DNA of 5,539 bases from Actinobacteria bacterium 21-64-8 (GTDB lineage: Bacteria > Actinomycetota > Acidimicrobiia > Acidimicrobiales > RAAP-2), in the NCBI GenBank assembly GCA_002255315.1, contig NCBD01000074.1, positions 1 to 5,539 of the forward strand, read 5' to 3'. The number at the start of each line of letters is the position of its first letter. Position 1 is the first letter of the stretch. Below, one piece after another: positions 1 to 5,539 of this stretch. Under the pieces are notes generated by a model that was not told where the DNA came from, did no database searches, and saw nothing but the letters and a program-made list of their open reading frames with translations. Both the position numbers and the translations under genes were made by a program.

Positions 1-7
1 GAACAAG

Positions 8-478
8 ATGGGCGGCCTGCAAGGCATGCTCGACAAGCTGATGCGGGACAAAATGAATGGCGCCCAGTTGACGCCGGCTCCAATCAAAAAGGAGTGGATC
101 GAAGGCGGCGATCCACAAGCGCGGCTTGCTATTCTAGCCTATTCCGACGACCGCGCGACCTCGACCATTTTGTGGGAATGCAGCGCCGGCCGTTTCACCT
201 GGCGCTACAATTGCGACGAGACGATCTATTTCCTCGACGGCGAGGTGTCGATCTCCGTTGCGGGCGGCCCGGCGCGCACTTATGGCGCCGGCGACACCGT
301 TCATTTCTCGCGCGGCGCGGTCGCCACCTGGCAGGTGACCGGCTTCATCCGCAAAGTGGCGTTCTGCCGCAGCCCGCCGCCGCGCTTGTTCATCGCCGCG
401 CGCCTCCTCGCCCGCGCGGCCTATCATCGCCTGCGCGGCCGGCGCGACGCGCTGACCGCCGCGCCCGCCTTCGGATGA
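8..478 (+). CDS. Cupin_3 (DUF861)-like small cupin protein, possibly 5'-partial
   Basis: A 156-residue protein with one cupin beta-barrel at about residues 38-120. The two conserved cupin blocks are visible: GRFTWRYNCDETIYFLDGEV (61-80) and a second around AGDTVHFSRG (94-103), followed by a W and a K. This pattern is typical of the cupin_3/DUF861 group, which includes ureidoglycine aminohydrolase-like and EutQ-like proteins. The usual metal-binding histidines of motif 1 are replaced (Y/N/C), leaving E71. Bound metal and enzymatic activity are therefore uncertain, and a sensing or small-molecule-binding role is equally possible. After the barrel comes a basic, Arg-rich tail (about 121-150) of unknown role. 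The frame stays open to the left edge and there is no room to see a ribosome binding site, so the true start may lie upstream; ATGs at codons 1, 7, 12 and 16 are all possible. Tyr and His codons (TAT, CAT) match the NCS1 part of the next gene and differ from the Liv genes. The gene converges on that ORF with only 4 bases between the two stop codons. Confidence 0.8.
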   Translation: MGGLQGMLDKLMRDKMNGAQLTPAPIKKEWIEGGDPQARLAILAYSDDRATSTILWECSAGRFTWRYNCDETIYFLDGEVSISVAGGPARTYGAGDTVHFSRGAVATWQVTGFIRKVAFCRSPPPRLFIAARLLARAAYHRLRGRRDALTAAPAFG

Positions 479-482
479 GACG

Positions 483-1274
483 TCAGGCGCCCGCCCGGCG
501 CGTCATCGACAGGCCGTAATAGACGAGGCCGCCGATGGCGACGCCGAAGAACCAACCATAGACGCCCCACCACGAGGGCAGCCAATGGGTGAAGTTCGGC
601 AGGATCGAGGAGAACAGCGCCCCGACCAAAGCCGCGACGACCGCCCTCGGGTTCCAGCCGCCGGAATAAGCGAATTCGCCGTTCTCGTCATAGAGCGCCG
701 CGACATCGACCACGCCTTTGCGGATCAGGTAATAGTCGGTGAGGATGACGCCGAGTAGCGGCCCCATCGTCGCGCCGATCATGCCGACGAAACCCGCCGC
801 ACTCCCTTCCCAGGGCGCGAACGGATAGAGCGCCAGCGCGATGAGCGCCGCGATATAGCCGCCGCGCTTGAAGTTGATCTTCGAGGGGAACACGTTGGCG
901 AAATCGAACGCCGGCGAGACGAAATTCGCCACCACGTTGATGCCGAGCGTCGCCACCGCGAAGGTCAGCGCGAGCGCCCCCACGAACGGCCAGTTCCAGT
1001 GCGTCATCGCGATATCAAAGACGTAGACCCCCATGGCGAAGTACATCACGGGGCCGAGCGAGAGCAGTCCGGTGAAGCCAAAGAGCACGTCGTAGCCGAG
1101 CGCGACGCCGCCAAAGACAAAGCAAAGCGCCAGCACGTCGAGCGTGCCCGTCGCGTTCACGACGTTCACGGTGCCCGGCAAGACCCACGGCAGGTGCACT
1201 CCGATAAAGGGAACGAACGCAAAGAACACGAGCAGGCACGAGCCCACCATGAGGGCGCGACGAGAGCGTTTCAC
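483..1274 (-). CDS. Chimeric membrane ORF: LivM N-terminus joined in frame to NCS1-family permease C-terminus
   Basis: A 263-residue ORF starting at a GTG (1272-1274) that overlaps the livH stop as GTGA; an in-frame ATG at 1239-1241 is the alternative start. Residues 1 to about 100 resemble LivM, the second permease of branched-chain amino acid ABC transporters: hydrophobic segments at about 9-30, 45-66 and 69-90, with FGFTGLLSLG (65-74) matching the LivM GYTGLLSLG-type motif. The usual following His is Pro here. From about residue 107 the protein is an NCS1 permease (cytosine/uracil/allantoin/hydantoin symporter family): GINVVANFVSPAFDFAN (111-127), GPLLGVILTDYYLIRKG (171-187), VDVAALY and GGWNPRAV (205-212), then two more helices. 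LivM normally has about 300-350 residues and NCS1 proteins about 450-500, so each is only a fragment. The switch falls inside a hydrophobic segment (about 95-118), which keeps the frame and hides the join. Tyr codons are TAC (3 of 3) before it and TAT (7 of 9) after it. Neither half should work as a transporter alone. A chimeric assembly is more likely than a real fusion gene. Confidence 0.85.
   Translation of the reverse strand: MKRSRRALMVGSCLLVFFAFVPFIGVHLPWVLPGTVNVVNATGTLDVLALCFVFGGVALGYDVLFGFTGLLSLGPVMYFAMGVYVFDIAMTHWNWPFVGALALTFAVATLGINVVANFVSPAFDFANVFPSKINFKRGGYIAALIALALYPFAPWEGSAAGFVGMIGATMGPLLGVILTDYYLIRKGVVDVAALYDENGEFAYSGGWNPRAVVAALVGALFSSILPNFTHWLPSWWGVYGWFFGVAIGGLVYYGLSMTRRAGA
945..998. 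other. Probable chimeric junction between livM and an NCS1 permease gene
   Basis: This interval brackets the point where protein similarity changes from LivM (MTHWNWPF, ending near 984) to NCS1 (GINVVANF, starting at 944). The intervening residues VGALALTFAVATL are generic hydrophobic sequence that could belong to either family, so the exact base cannot be fixed by eye. Codon choice gives outer limits: the last right-style codon is His CAC at 999-1001 and the first left-style codon is Tyr TAT at 855-857. No insertion sequence, tRNA, direct repeat or attachment-site-like element is visible at the join. Confidence 0.75.
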
Positions 1275-2176
1275 AGCGCCCGCCCGAGTAGTCCGCGCGG
1301 GCGCCACTCTAAAACGACCGCGAGTAGTAAGACGACCGAGAGGTTCCCAATTTCGGCGAAGCCCGGGTGGGTGCCGAGGTAGAAGTTCGTGTAGTCCTGG
1401 ACGAGTCCGACGAGGAGTGCCGCGATCGCCGAGCCGCGAATAGAGCCGAGCCCGCCAATGACCACGACGATAAAGGCGAAGATCAAGAGGCTGTCGCCTT
1501 GGGTGGGCGAGACGAGGTCTCCCGAAAAGACGACCGAGTAGAGCAGACCCGCGAGTCCGGCCATTGCGCCGCCAATGATGAACACGAGCGTGAACGCGCG
1601 CCCGACGTGCACACCCAGTGCGCTCACCATCGTGCGATTCTCGACGCCGGCGCGAATCGTGATGCCAAAGCGCGTGCGCGCGAGAAACCACTCTAAGGCG
1701 ACGAGCACGATGACGCCCGCGAGGAGGGCGACGAAGTCGGCGTTGGGCAAGTTGACCGAGCCGATCTTGCTCGCCTCCATCATCCACAGCGGCACCGGTA
1801 CCGAGAGCGAGTTGCTACCGAAACCACCCAAGAGCAGTCCGACGACCGCGAGGTCGAGTCCGATGGTGACGAGGATCTGACTGACGGGGCGCGCGTAGAG
1901 GTGGCGAATGATGAGGACCTCGGTGAGCCCCGCCGCGAGCGCCCCCCCGAGAATCGAGGCGACGAGCGCCACGCCAAAGAGTGTCGGCGCGCCCCAGGAG
2001 GCGGGCAGGTGCGTCGCGACGTCCCAGGCGGCGTAGGCGCCGAGCGTCATGAACAGTCCGTGCGCGAAGTTCAAAATGTCCATCAGCCCGTAGATGAGCG
2101 AGAGACCTGAGGCGGCGAGGAAGTAGACGGCGCCGAGCGCGACGCCACTAAAGGTGAGGGCGAGGAAAACGCTCAC
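1271..2176 (-). CDS. livH: Branched-chain/hydrophobic amino acid ABC transporter permease LivH
   Basis: A 301-residue polytopic membrane protein, full length for LivH (about 290-310). It would form half of the channel in the inner membrane with LivM. The N-terminus shows the family hallmark LIYGLMDILNFAHGLFMTLG (27-46). About eight hydrophobic segments follow. The conserved cytoplasmic coupling loop is visible as ENRTMVSALGVHVGRAF (about 178-194), and GGLGSIRGS lies near the C-terminus. The start is GTG at 2174-2176, overlapping the livF stop as GTGA. No good Shine-Dalgarno is visible just upstream, so translation is probably coupled to livF. Its own stop overlaps the livM GTG in the same way. 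Tyr codons are all TAC (7 of 7) and His all CAC (5 of 5). The substrate is inferred only from family: branched-chain amino acids are the default, but amides, urea or aromatic acids are carried by relatives. Confidence 0.93.
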   Translation of the reverse strand: MSVFLALTFSGVALGAVYFLAASGLSLIYGLMDILNFAHGLFMTLGAYAAWDVATHLPASWGAPTLFGVALVASILGGALAAGLTEVLIIRHLYARPVSQILVTIGLDLAVVGLLLGGFGSNSLSVPVPLWMMEASKIGSVNLPNADFVALLAGVIVLVALEWFLARTRFGITIRAGVENRTMVSALGVHVGRAFTLVFIIGGAMAGLAGLLYSVVFSGDLVSPTQGDSLLIFAFIVVVIGGLGSIRGSAIAALLVGLVQDYTNFYLGTHPGFAEIGNLSVVLLLAVVLEWRPRGLLGRAL

Positions 2177-2868
2177 GCGCCACTCGTTACGCCGAGGAAG
2201 CGTCGCGCGAGTGATTCATCGGCCAGCTCGGCCGACGAGCCCGTGTGAATCACTTCGCCGTGGTCGAGGACGATGACGCGCGAGGCGAGTCGCTTGATGA
2301 GCGCGAGATTCTGCTCGACGAGCAAAATCGTGGAGCGCTCCGCGACGCGCTCGAGTACGTCGGCGAGATCGCTGACGAGCAGGGGCGCGAGACCCTTCGA
2401 GGGCTCGTCAACGAGCAACAGTGGCCAGCCATTTAAGAGCACGCGCGCAATGGCGACCATCTGTTGTTGGCCCCCCGAGAGCGTTCCCGCGCGCTGGCGA
2501 GCGCGCTCTTTGAGTTCGGGAAAGAGCGCGAAGACCTCGTCGTAGAGGGGGTCGCTTCGCTGCTCGGCGAGGCGGAGATTCTCTTCGACGCTGAGTCCCG
2601 AAAAGACGTCGCGGTCCTCGGGGACGTAGCCCACCCCGAGTCGCACCACGCGATGCGTGGCCAGCCCGGCGGTGTCGGTGCCGAGGAGCCGTACTTCGCC
2701 ACGCCGCTCGACCATGCCGAGCAGTGCGCGAAGTGTCGTGGTCTTACCGACGCCGTTTCGCCCGAGCAGCGCCGTGACCCCACCGGCCGGCACGTCAAAG
2801 GTGACGCCCTGGAGCACGTGGCTGCCCCCGAGCGTGACGCTCAGCTCGCGAACTTCGACGGCGTTCAC
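2173..2868 (-). CDS. livF: Branched-chain amino acid ABC transporter ATP-binding protein LivF
   Basis: A 231-residue ABC ATPase, normal length for LivF. Walker A GRNGVGKT is at 36-43, the Q-loop region YVPEDRDVF at 81-89, the signature LSGGQQQM at 130-137, Walker B LLLVDEP at 150-156 with D-loop SKGLAP, and LLVEQN at 182-187. The YVPE loop and the Gln in place of the H-loop His (VEQN) are the normal LivF pattern and separate it from LivG. It would pair with LivG on the cytoplasmic face and drive import through LivH/LivM. The start is GTG at 2866-2868, overlapping the livG stop as GTGA, with no clear Shine-Dalgarno, so coupled translation is likely. All catalytic motifs look intact. Confidence 0.94.
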   Translation of the reverse strand: MNAVEVRELSVTLGGSHVLQGVTFDVPAGGVTALLGRNGVGKTTTLRALLGMVERRGEVRLLGTDTAGLATHRVVRLGVGYVPEDRDVFSGLSVEENLRLAEQRSDPLYDEVFALFPELKERARQRAGTLSGGQQQMVAIARVLLNGWPLLLVDEPSKGLAPLLVSDLADVLERVAERSTILLVEQNLALIKRLASRVIVLDHGEVIHTGSSAELADESLARRFLGVTSGA

Positions 2869-3638
2869 AGGGGCTGACCGAGGTAGGCGCTCTGGACGGC
2901 TTCGTTCGCGATGACCTCGTCGGGTTCACCGACGGCGAGCAGACGTCCCGAGTCAAAGACCGCAATTCGATCGGCGAGCCCCACGACGACGGACATGTGG
3001 TGCTCGACCATCAACACCGTGCGACCTTCGTGGTGAAGGCGCGCGATCAAGGCGCTCAGTTGGGGGACGTCGTCGCTGTTGACGCCCGCCATGGGTTCAT
3101 CGAGCAGCAAGAGTCGTGCTTCGGCGGCGAGCAGGATCGCCAGTTCGAGTTTTCGTTTCTCGCCGTGGGAGAGGGTGCCCGCGATGCTCGTCGCCACCGT
3201 GCGGAGTCCCACGGTTTCGAGTGCGTCCATCGCGGCGAGACTCGCCGGATCGCTCGCGCGTGGGCGCTGCCAAGCCCGGGAGTTGCCACCGAAGCGAACC
3301 TGCGCTGAGAGGCGCGCGTTCTCAAAGACGCTGAGTGCGTTAAAGAGACTCGACGTTTGAAAACTTCTTCCGACGCCGAGCTTCGCGCGCGTGGCGGGTG
3401 AGGCCTTCGTGACGTCGTGGTGATCGACTTCGAGGCGTCCCGACGTTGGGAGCAAGACGCCACTGACGAGATTCAAAAACGTGGTCTTGCCGGCGCCGTT
3501 GGGACCAATGATGCCGAGGAGTGAACCTTCGCGCACGCGCAACGTGACGTCGCGCAAGATTTCAACGCCGCCCACGCGAAACCCCAGCCCTGAGACCGTG
3601 AGGAGATCGGGCTGGGGTTTCGCGGGGGAACTACTCAT
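2865..3638 (-). CDS. livG: Branched-chain amino acid ABC transporter ATP-binding protein LivG
   Basis: A 257-residue ABC ATPase, typical LivG length. Walker A GPNGAGKT is at 45-52, the Q-loop at GRSFQTSSLF (90-99), a signature variant LSHGEKRKLE at 156-165, Walker B LLLLDEPMAG at 176-185, and the H-loop at VEHHM (211-215, His213). The insertion between the Q-loop and the signature (about 110-135) and the C-terminal sequence ending in SAYLGQPL are characteristic of LivG in the hydrophobic amino acid transporter family. The related urea-transporter ATPase UrtD also has an LSHG signature, so urea or amide transport is not fully excluded, but the DEPMAG and C-terminal region fit LivG better. The ATG start lies 16 nt after the livK stop. 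A GGGA about 13 nt upstream is only a weak ribosome binding site. Confidence 0.93.
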   Translation of the reverse strand: MSSSPAKPQPDLLTVSGLGFRVGGVEILRDVTLRVREGSLLGIIGPNGAGKTTFLNLVSGVLLPTSGRLEVDHHDVTKASPATRAKLGVGRSFQTSSLFNALSVFENARLSAQVRFGGNSRAWQRPRASDPASLAAMDALETVGLRTVATSIAGTLSHGEKRKLELAILLAAEARLLLLDEPMAGVNSDDVPQLSALIARLHHEGRTVLMVEHHMSVVVGLADRIAVFDSGRLLAVGEPDEVIANEAVQSAYLGQPL

Positions 3639-3654
3639 GAACGGTGTTTAGTCC

Positions 3655-4872
3655 CTAACCACCAAAGTGTGCGGTAACCGGGGGTGCAGTCTGGGTGCCC
3701 GAGAGCGTCGCCAGGGTGACGGGCTGATAGGCACCGGTCACGGTCTGGACCAGTTGCACCTGGAACATGGGCTGCAACATGGCGTGGTCCGACGCGCGCA
3801 CGGTCTCAAGACCCTTTGGTGCATGGAAGGACCAGCCTTCAAGACCCTTGACCATCTTCATTACGTTCGTGCCCTGGCCGGTTTGGATGGCGCGTACCAC
3901 CATCTGGGCCCAGGTGAAGCCGTCGGCGGTGAAGAGGTCCGGCGGCTGGTGGAACTTCGCCTCCATGTTCTTGACCAAATAGGTGTTCACCGCGTTGTGG
4001 GGCGACTGCCAGTTGTAGAGCGAGAGGTAGTTGAACTTTAGACCGGCCGTGCCGTAGAACTGGTAGGTCGCGATATTGGCGAGACCAGTGATGACCTTCG
4101 AGGTGTCAAAGATGCCCTGCTGGTCAAGCGCCTGGGCGAGGGGTGCACCCGTCGCGCCGGCCCAGGCCAAGAAGATGATGTCGGGGTGCTGGGACTTGAT
4201 CTGGAGCGCCACCGGCGTGAAGTCGGTCGTCGTCAGCGGTACCAACATGCTCGTGACGTTGTCACCGAGTGCGCCAAAGGCGGCGGTGGCGTCAGTGACG
4301 TAGGACTGACCGAAGGCGAAGTCCTGACCCAAGACCAAGACGCTCTTGCCCGTTCCGAGGGCCTTCACGTAGGACTTGGCGGTCTGGACGTCTTGGTACG
4401 TCTGGCGACCCGAGCGAAAGGTGTAGCGATTGGCCCCGGTGACCTGGTCGGCCGCGGCCGGACCCGAGATGTAGAGCACCTTGTTCTGCTGGGCGAGGGG
4501 GGCAAGTTCCGTGGCGATTCCCGAGTCGACGGTGCCACCGATGATCTTGTAGCCCGCGCCGACGAAGCTCTTGAAGTCAGTGGCGGCGGTCGTGGGCGAG
4601 TCGGCGTCGTCGACGGTCGTCAGTTTGATCTTCGCGCCGTTGACTTTGTCGGTACCCTTCGTGGCGTAGTCGAAGCCGAGCTGCACGCCCTGGAGCCACT
4701 CGGCGGTGTAGGCCGCAAAGATGCCGGTCTTTTCGGTGCCGATGCCAACCTTGACGGCGGCCTTGGCCTTCGCGGTCGCGGCACTGGACCATGGCGCTAC
4801 CGCCACCGACGCCGCGAGCGTCATCGTCGCCAGCGTCAGCGGCGCCACGACCTTTCGAAGATTTCGTTGCAT
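3655..4872 (-). CDS. livK: LivK-type ABC transporter substrate-binding protein (Peripla_BP_6), secreted
   Basis: A 405-residue type I periplasmic-binding-fold protein, the ligand-capturing subunit of the transporter. Residues 1 to about 32 form a signal peptide: basic RNLRK, a hydrophobic core (VVAPLTLATMTLAASVAVA) and a likely signal peptidase I site near SSA-ATA. The mature domain opens with KVGIGTEKTGIFAAYTAEWLQG, has the VDDADSP/A-rich first lobe, GGTVDSG and VLYISGPAAADQ around the ligand cleft, and the hinge/second-lobe sequence DIIFLAWAG. The protein has no cysteine at all, so there is no lipobox. This is unusual for a monoderm actinobacterium, where such proteins are normally lipid-anchored. 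The ligand cannot be read from sequence; branched-chain amino acids are the default and other amino or aromatic acids are possible. It is the first gene of the operon, with its own promoter and a strong ribosome binding site (GGGAGG, 7 nt from ATG). Confidence 0.92.
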   Translation of the reverse strand: MQRNLRKVVAPLTLATMTLAASVAVAPWSSAATAKAKAAVKVGIGTEKTGIFAAYTAEWLQGVQLGFDYATKGTDKVNGAKIKLTTVDDADSPTTAATDFKSFVGAGYKIIGGTVDSGIATELAPLAQQNKVLYISGPAAADQVTGANRYTFRSGRQTYQDVQTAKSYVKALGTGKSVLVLGQDFAFGQSYVTDATAAFGALGDNVTSMLVPLTTTDFTPVALQIKSQHPDIIFLAWAGATGAPLAQALDQQGIFDTSKVITGLANIATYQFYGTAGLKFNYLSLYNWQSPHNAVNTYLVKNMEAKFHQPPDLFTADGFTWAQMVVRAIQTGQGTNVMKMVKGLEGWSFHAPKGLETVRASDHAMLQPMFQVQLVQTVTGAYQPVTLATLSGTQTAPPVTAHFGG

Positions 4873-4877
4873 GGATC

Positions 4878-4885
4878 TCCCTCCC
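4878..4885 (-). promoter_or_regulatory. Ribosome binding site of livK
   Basis: On the - strand the sequence reads GGGAGGGA followed by a short spacer and the ATG at 4870-4872. This is a near-ideal Shine-Dalgarno, the strongest in the operon, and it fixes the livK start. It fits the high demand for binding protein relative to the membrane and ATPase subunits. Confidence 0.75.
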
Positions 4886-4918
4886 AGAAGGTGCGCTGCC
4901 CCTCGCCGCGCGTGACTG

Positions 4919-4947
4919 AGTTAAACAGGTTGCGCGAGAAATGTCAA
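4919..4947 (-). promoter_or_regulatory. Sigma70-type promoter of the livKGFHM operon
   Basis: On the - strand a perfect -35 box TTGACA lies at 4947-4942. It is followed after 17 nt by TTAACT (4924-4919), or after 16 nt by TTTAAC (4925-4920), as the -10 box. The -10 match is moderate. Transcription would start near 4911-4913, giving a leader of about 40 nt before livK. The surrounding stretch is clearly more AT-rich than the flanking genes. Confidence 0.65.
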
Positions 4948-4956
4948 GTGAATCAT

Positions 4957-4982
4957 CTCTCATTTTTACGCTATCGTGAGAG
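4957..4982. repeat. Inverted repeat in the divergent promoter region, candidate operator
   Basis: CTCTCA (4957-4962) and TGAGAG (4977-4982) form perfect 6-bp arms separated by 14 nt. The repeat lies just upstream of the livK -35 box and inside the probable promoter zone of the serine hydrolase gene, a sensible place for a regulator controlling both directions. The arms are short and do not extend, so chance cannot be excluded. Confidence 0.35.
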
Positions 4983-5008
4983 CCGTTCGCCCGTGCGCTG
5001 GTCCGGGC

Positions 5009-5016
5009 GGGGAGGG
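5009..5016 (+). promoter_or_regulatory. Ribosome binding site of the serine hydrolase gene
   Basis: GGGGAGGG ends 8 nt before the ATG at 5025-5027. This is a good Shine-Dalgarno and supports that start over any upstream reading. Confidence 0.65.
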
Positions 5017-5024
5017 CGTCGCAG

Positions 5025-5539
5025 ATGAAGCAGCTGGAGATTCGTCGAGAGCCGAGCGAGGTGGGCCTCGACGGGTCACGACTCGAACGCGTCAGCGAAC
5101 ACCTCAATAACTACGTGGCCGACGAGCGGCTGAGCGGCTGGTTGGTGAGCGTGGCCAGGGGCGGCGAACTGACCTGGGTCGGTCGCGGTGGTTACCGCGA
5201 CCGCGAGCGCGCACTCGCGGTGACCGACGACACGATCTGGCGCCTGTACTCCATGACCAAACCCTTAACCGCGGTCGCGGCGATGATGCTCTACGAAGAG
5301 GGTCGCTTTGACTTAAACGCTCCGGTTGGTCAGTGGATCGAAGAGTTGCGCGCGCCCGAGGTCTACGTCAGCGGCACACCCGGTGCGCTCAAGACCCATC
5401 CGGCCAGCGAGCCCGTGCGCGTGCATCACCTGCTTTCACACACCGCGGGACTCACCTACGGTTTTCAGCGACGCACGGTCATGGACGAGATCTACCGCGA
5501 GACGGTGGCTGAGCTCGAGGCCGTCGCGACCCGGCCCGA
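5025..5539 (+). CDS. Beta-lactamase-fold serine hydrolase (COG1680 type), 3'-partial
   Basis: The first 171 residues of an ORF that runs off the right edge. It belongs to the serine beta-lactamase/penicillin-binding-protein-like family (class C beta-lactamase, EstB-type esterases). The nucleophile motif S-x-x-K is SMTK at residues 76-79, in the context TIWRLYSMTKPLTAVAAMML. The family motif LLSHTAGLTYGF is at 136-147. The later tyrosine and HxG-type motifs would lie outside the window. There is no signal peptide (N-terminus MKQLEIRREPSEVG), so it is probably cytoplasmic and more likely an esterase, amidase or peptidase-like enzyme than a secreted antibiotic-resistance enzyme. It is transcribed divergently from the transporter operon. 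That suggests, but does not prove, a shared regulator or that it processes an imported compound. The substrate cannot be told from the sequence. Confidence 0.88.
   Translation, partial: MKQLEIRREPSEVGLDGSRLERVSEHLNNYVADERLSGWLVSVARGGELTWVGRGGYRDRERALAVTDDTIWRLYSMTKPLTAVAAMMLYEEGRFDLNAPVGQWIEELRAPEVYVSGTPGALKTHPASEPVRVHHLLSHTAGLTYGFQRRTVMDEIYRETVAELEAVATRP

Larger units (their letters stand above)
4873..5024. other. Divergent intergenic region between livK and the serine hydrolase gene
   Basis: These 152 bases hold the livK promoter and ribosome binding site on the - strand, an AT-rich core at about 4919-4974, and the ribosome binding site of the + strand gene. A promoter for the + strand gene is not clear. 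TACGCT (4967-4972) could serve as a TANNNT -10 box but lacks a convincing -35 partner. No terminator or small RNA is evident. Confidence 0.6.

Noticed and set aside
479..482. Possible terminator between the convergent stop codons
   Set aside because: Only four bases separate the stops and no hairpin followed by a T run is visible on either strand nearby.
1275..1787. Open frame extending the chimeric ORF upstream of its GTG start
   Set aside because: It lies opposite the livH frame on the same strand, reads as Arg-rich nonsense, and the GTGA overlap with livH gives a natural start at 1274.
1942..1948. Run of seven C within livH as a possible phase-variation tract or sequencing slip
   Set aside because: The livH frame is intact through it (Gly-Gly codons conserved in position) and seven bases is not long for this GC content.
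1095..2146. A 15-nt exact repeat (1095-1109 and 2132-2146)
   Set aside because: Both copies encode the G-V-A-L-G motif in livM and livH. Shared codon bias in related permeases explains it, and there is no sign of an attachment site.
4186..5028. Long + strand open frame antisense to livK
   Set aside because: It is a shadow of livK's high-GC codon pattern, with low-complexity Gly/Arg/Val-rich translation and no recognisable domain.
4577..5107. - strand open frame spanning the livK start and the hydrolase start
   Set aside because: It overlaps two well-supported genes and the promoter region and has no domain. The livK frame has a strong ribosome binding site and a signal peptide instead.
1..5539. 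CRISPR array, tRNA/rRNA, insertion sequence, toxin-antitoxin or defence system
   Set aside because: No regular repeats, RNA-gene signatures, transposase or defence-type domains are visible. All the coding space is explained by transport and metabolic genes.

Overview
The window is a high-GC bacterial segment that appears to join two different genomes. Positions 1 to about 950 carry a cupin gene (+ strand) and the 3' end of an NCS1-family nucleobase/allantoin-type permease gene (- strand). Their style suggests an alphaproteobacterium (inference). Positions from about 985 to 5539 carry a branched-chain/hydrophobic amino acid (HAAT/Liv-type) ABC transporter operon on the - strand and a divergent serine hydrolase gene on the + strand. 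That part looks like an actinomycete-type genome, with GTG starts, strong C-ending codon preference and GTGA overlaps. The exact lineage cannot be settled from the sequence alone.

Layout: cupin_3-like protein (8-478, +); chimeric membrane ORF (483-1274, -), whose N-terminal ~100 residues are LivM and last ~155 residues are NCS1 permease; LivH permease (1271-2176, -); LivF ATPase (2173-2868, -); LivG ATPase (2865-3638, -); LivK-type periplasmic/extracellular binding protein (3655-4872, -); a 152-bp divergent promoter region (4873-5024) with a clear TTGACA promoter for the transporter; and a beta-lactamase-fold serine hydrolase (5025-5539, +) that runs off the right edge. No stretch above 300 bases lacks a gene.

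The transporter genes read livK-livG-livF-livH-livM from one promoter. The last three junctions each use a 4-nt GTGA stop/start overlap. LivK would capture the substrate outside the cell, LivH and LivM would form the membrane channel, and LivG and LivF would hydrolyse ATP. As assembled here, LivM is cut after its third membrane segment and continues in frame into the NCS1 permease.

Tyrosine and histidine codon choice flips across the join. In the left genes Tyr is TAT 11 : TAC 3 and His is CAT 3 : CAC 0. In the LivM part plus livH, Tyr is TAC 10 : TAT 0 and His is CAC 7 : CAT 0. The simplest reading is a chimeric contig or a recombination between unrelated genomes, not an evolved fusion protein. 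I saw no CRISPR array, RNA gene, transposase, defence system or other evident new system.
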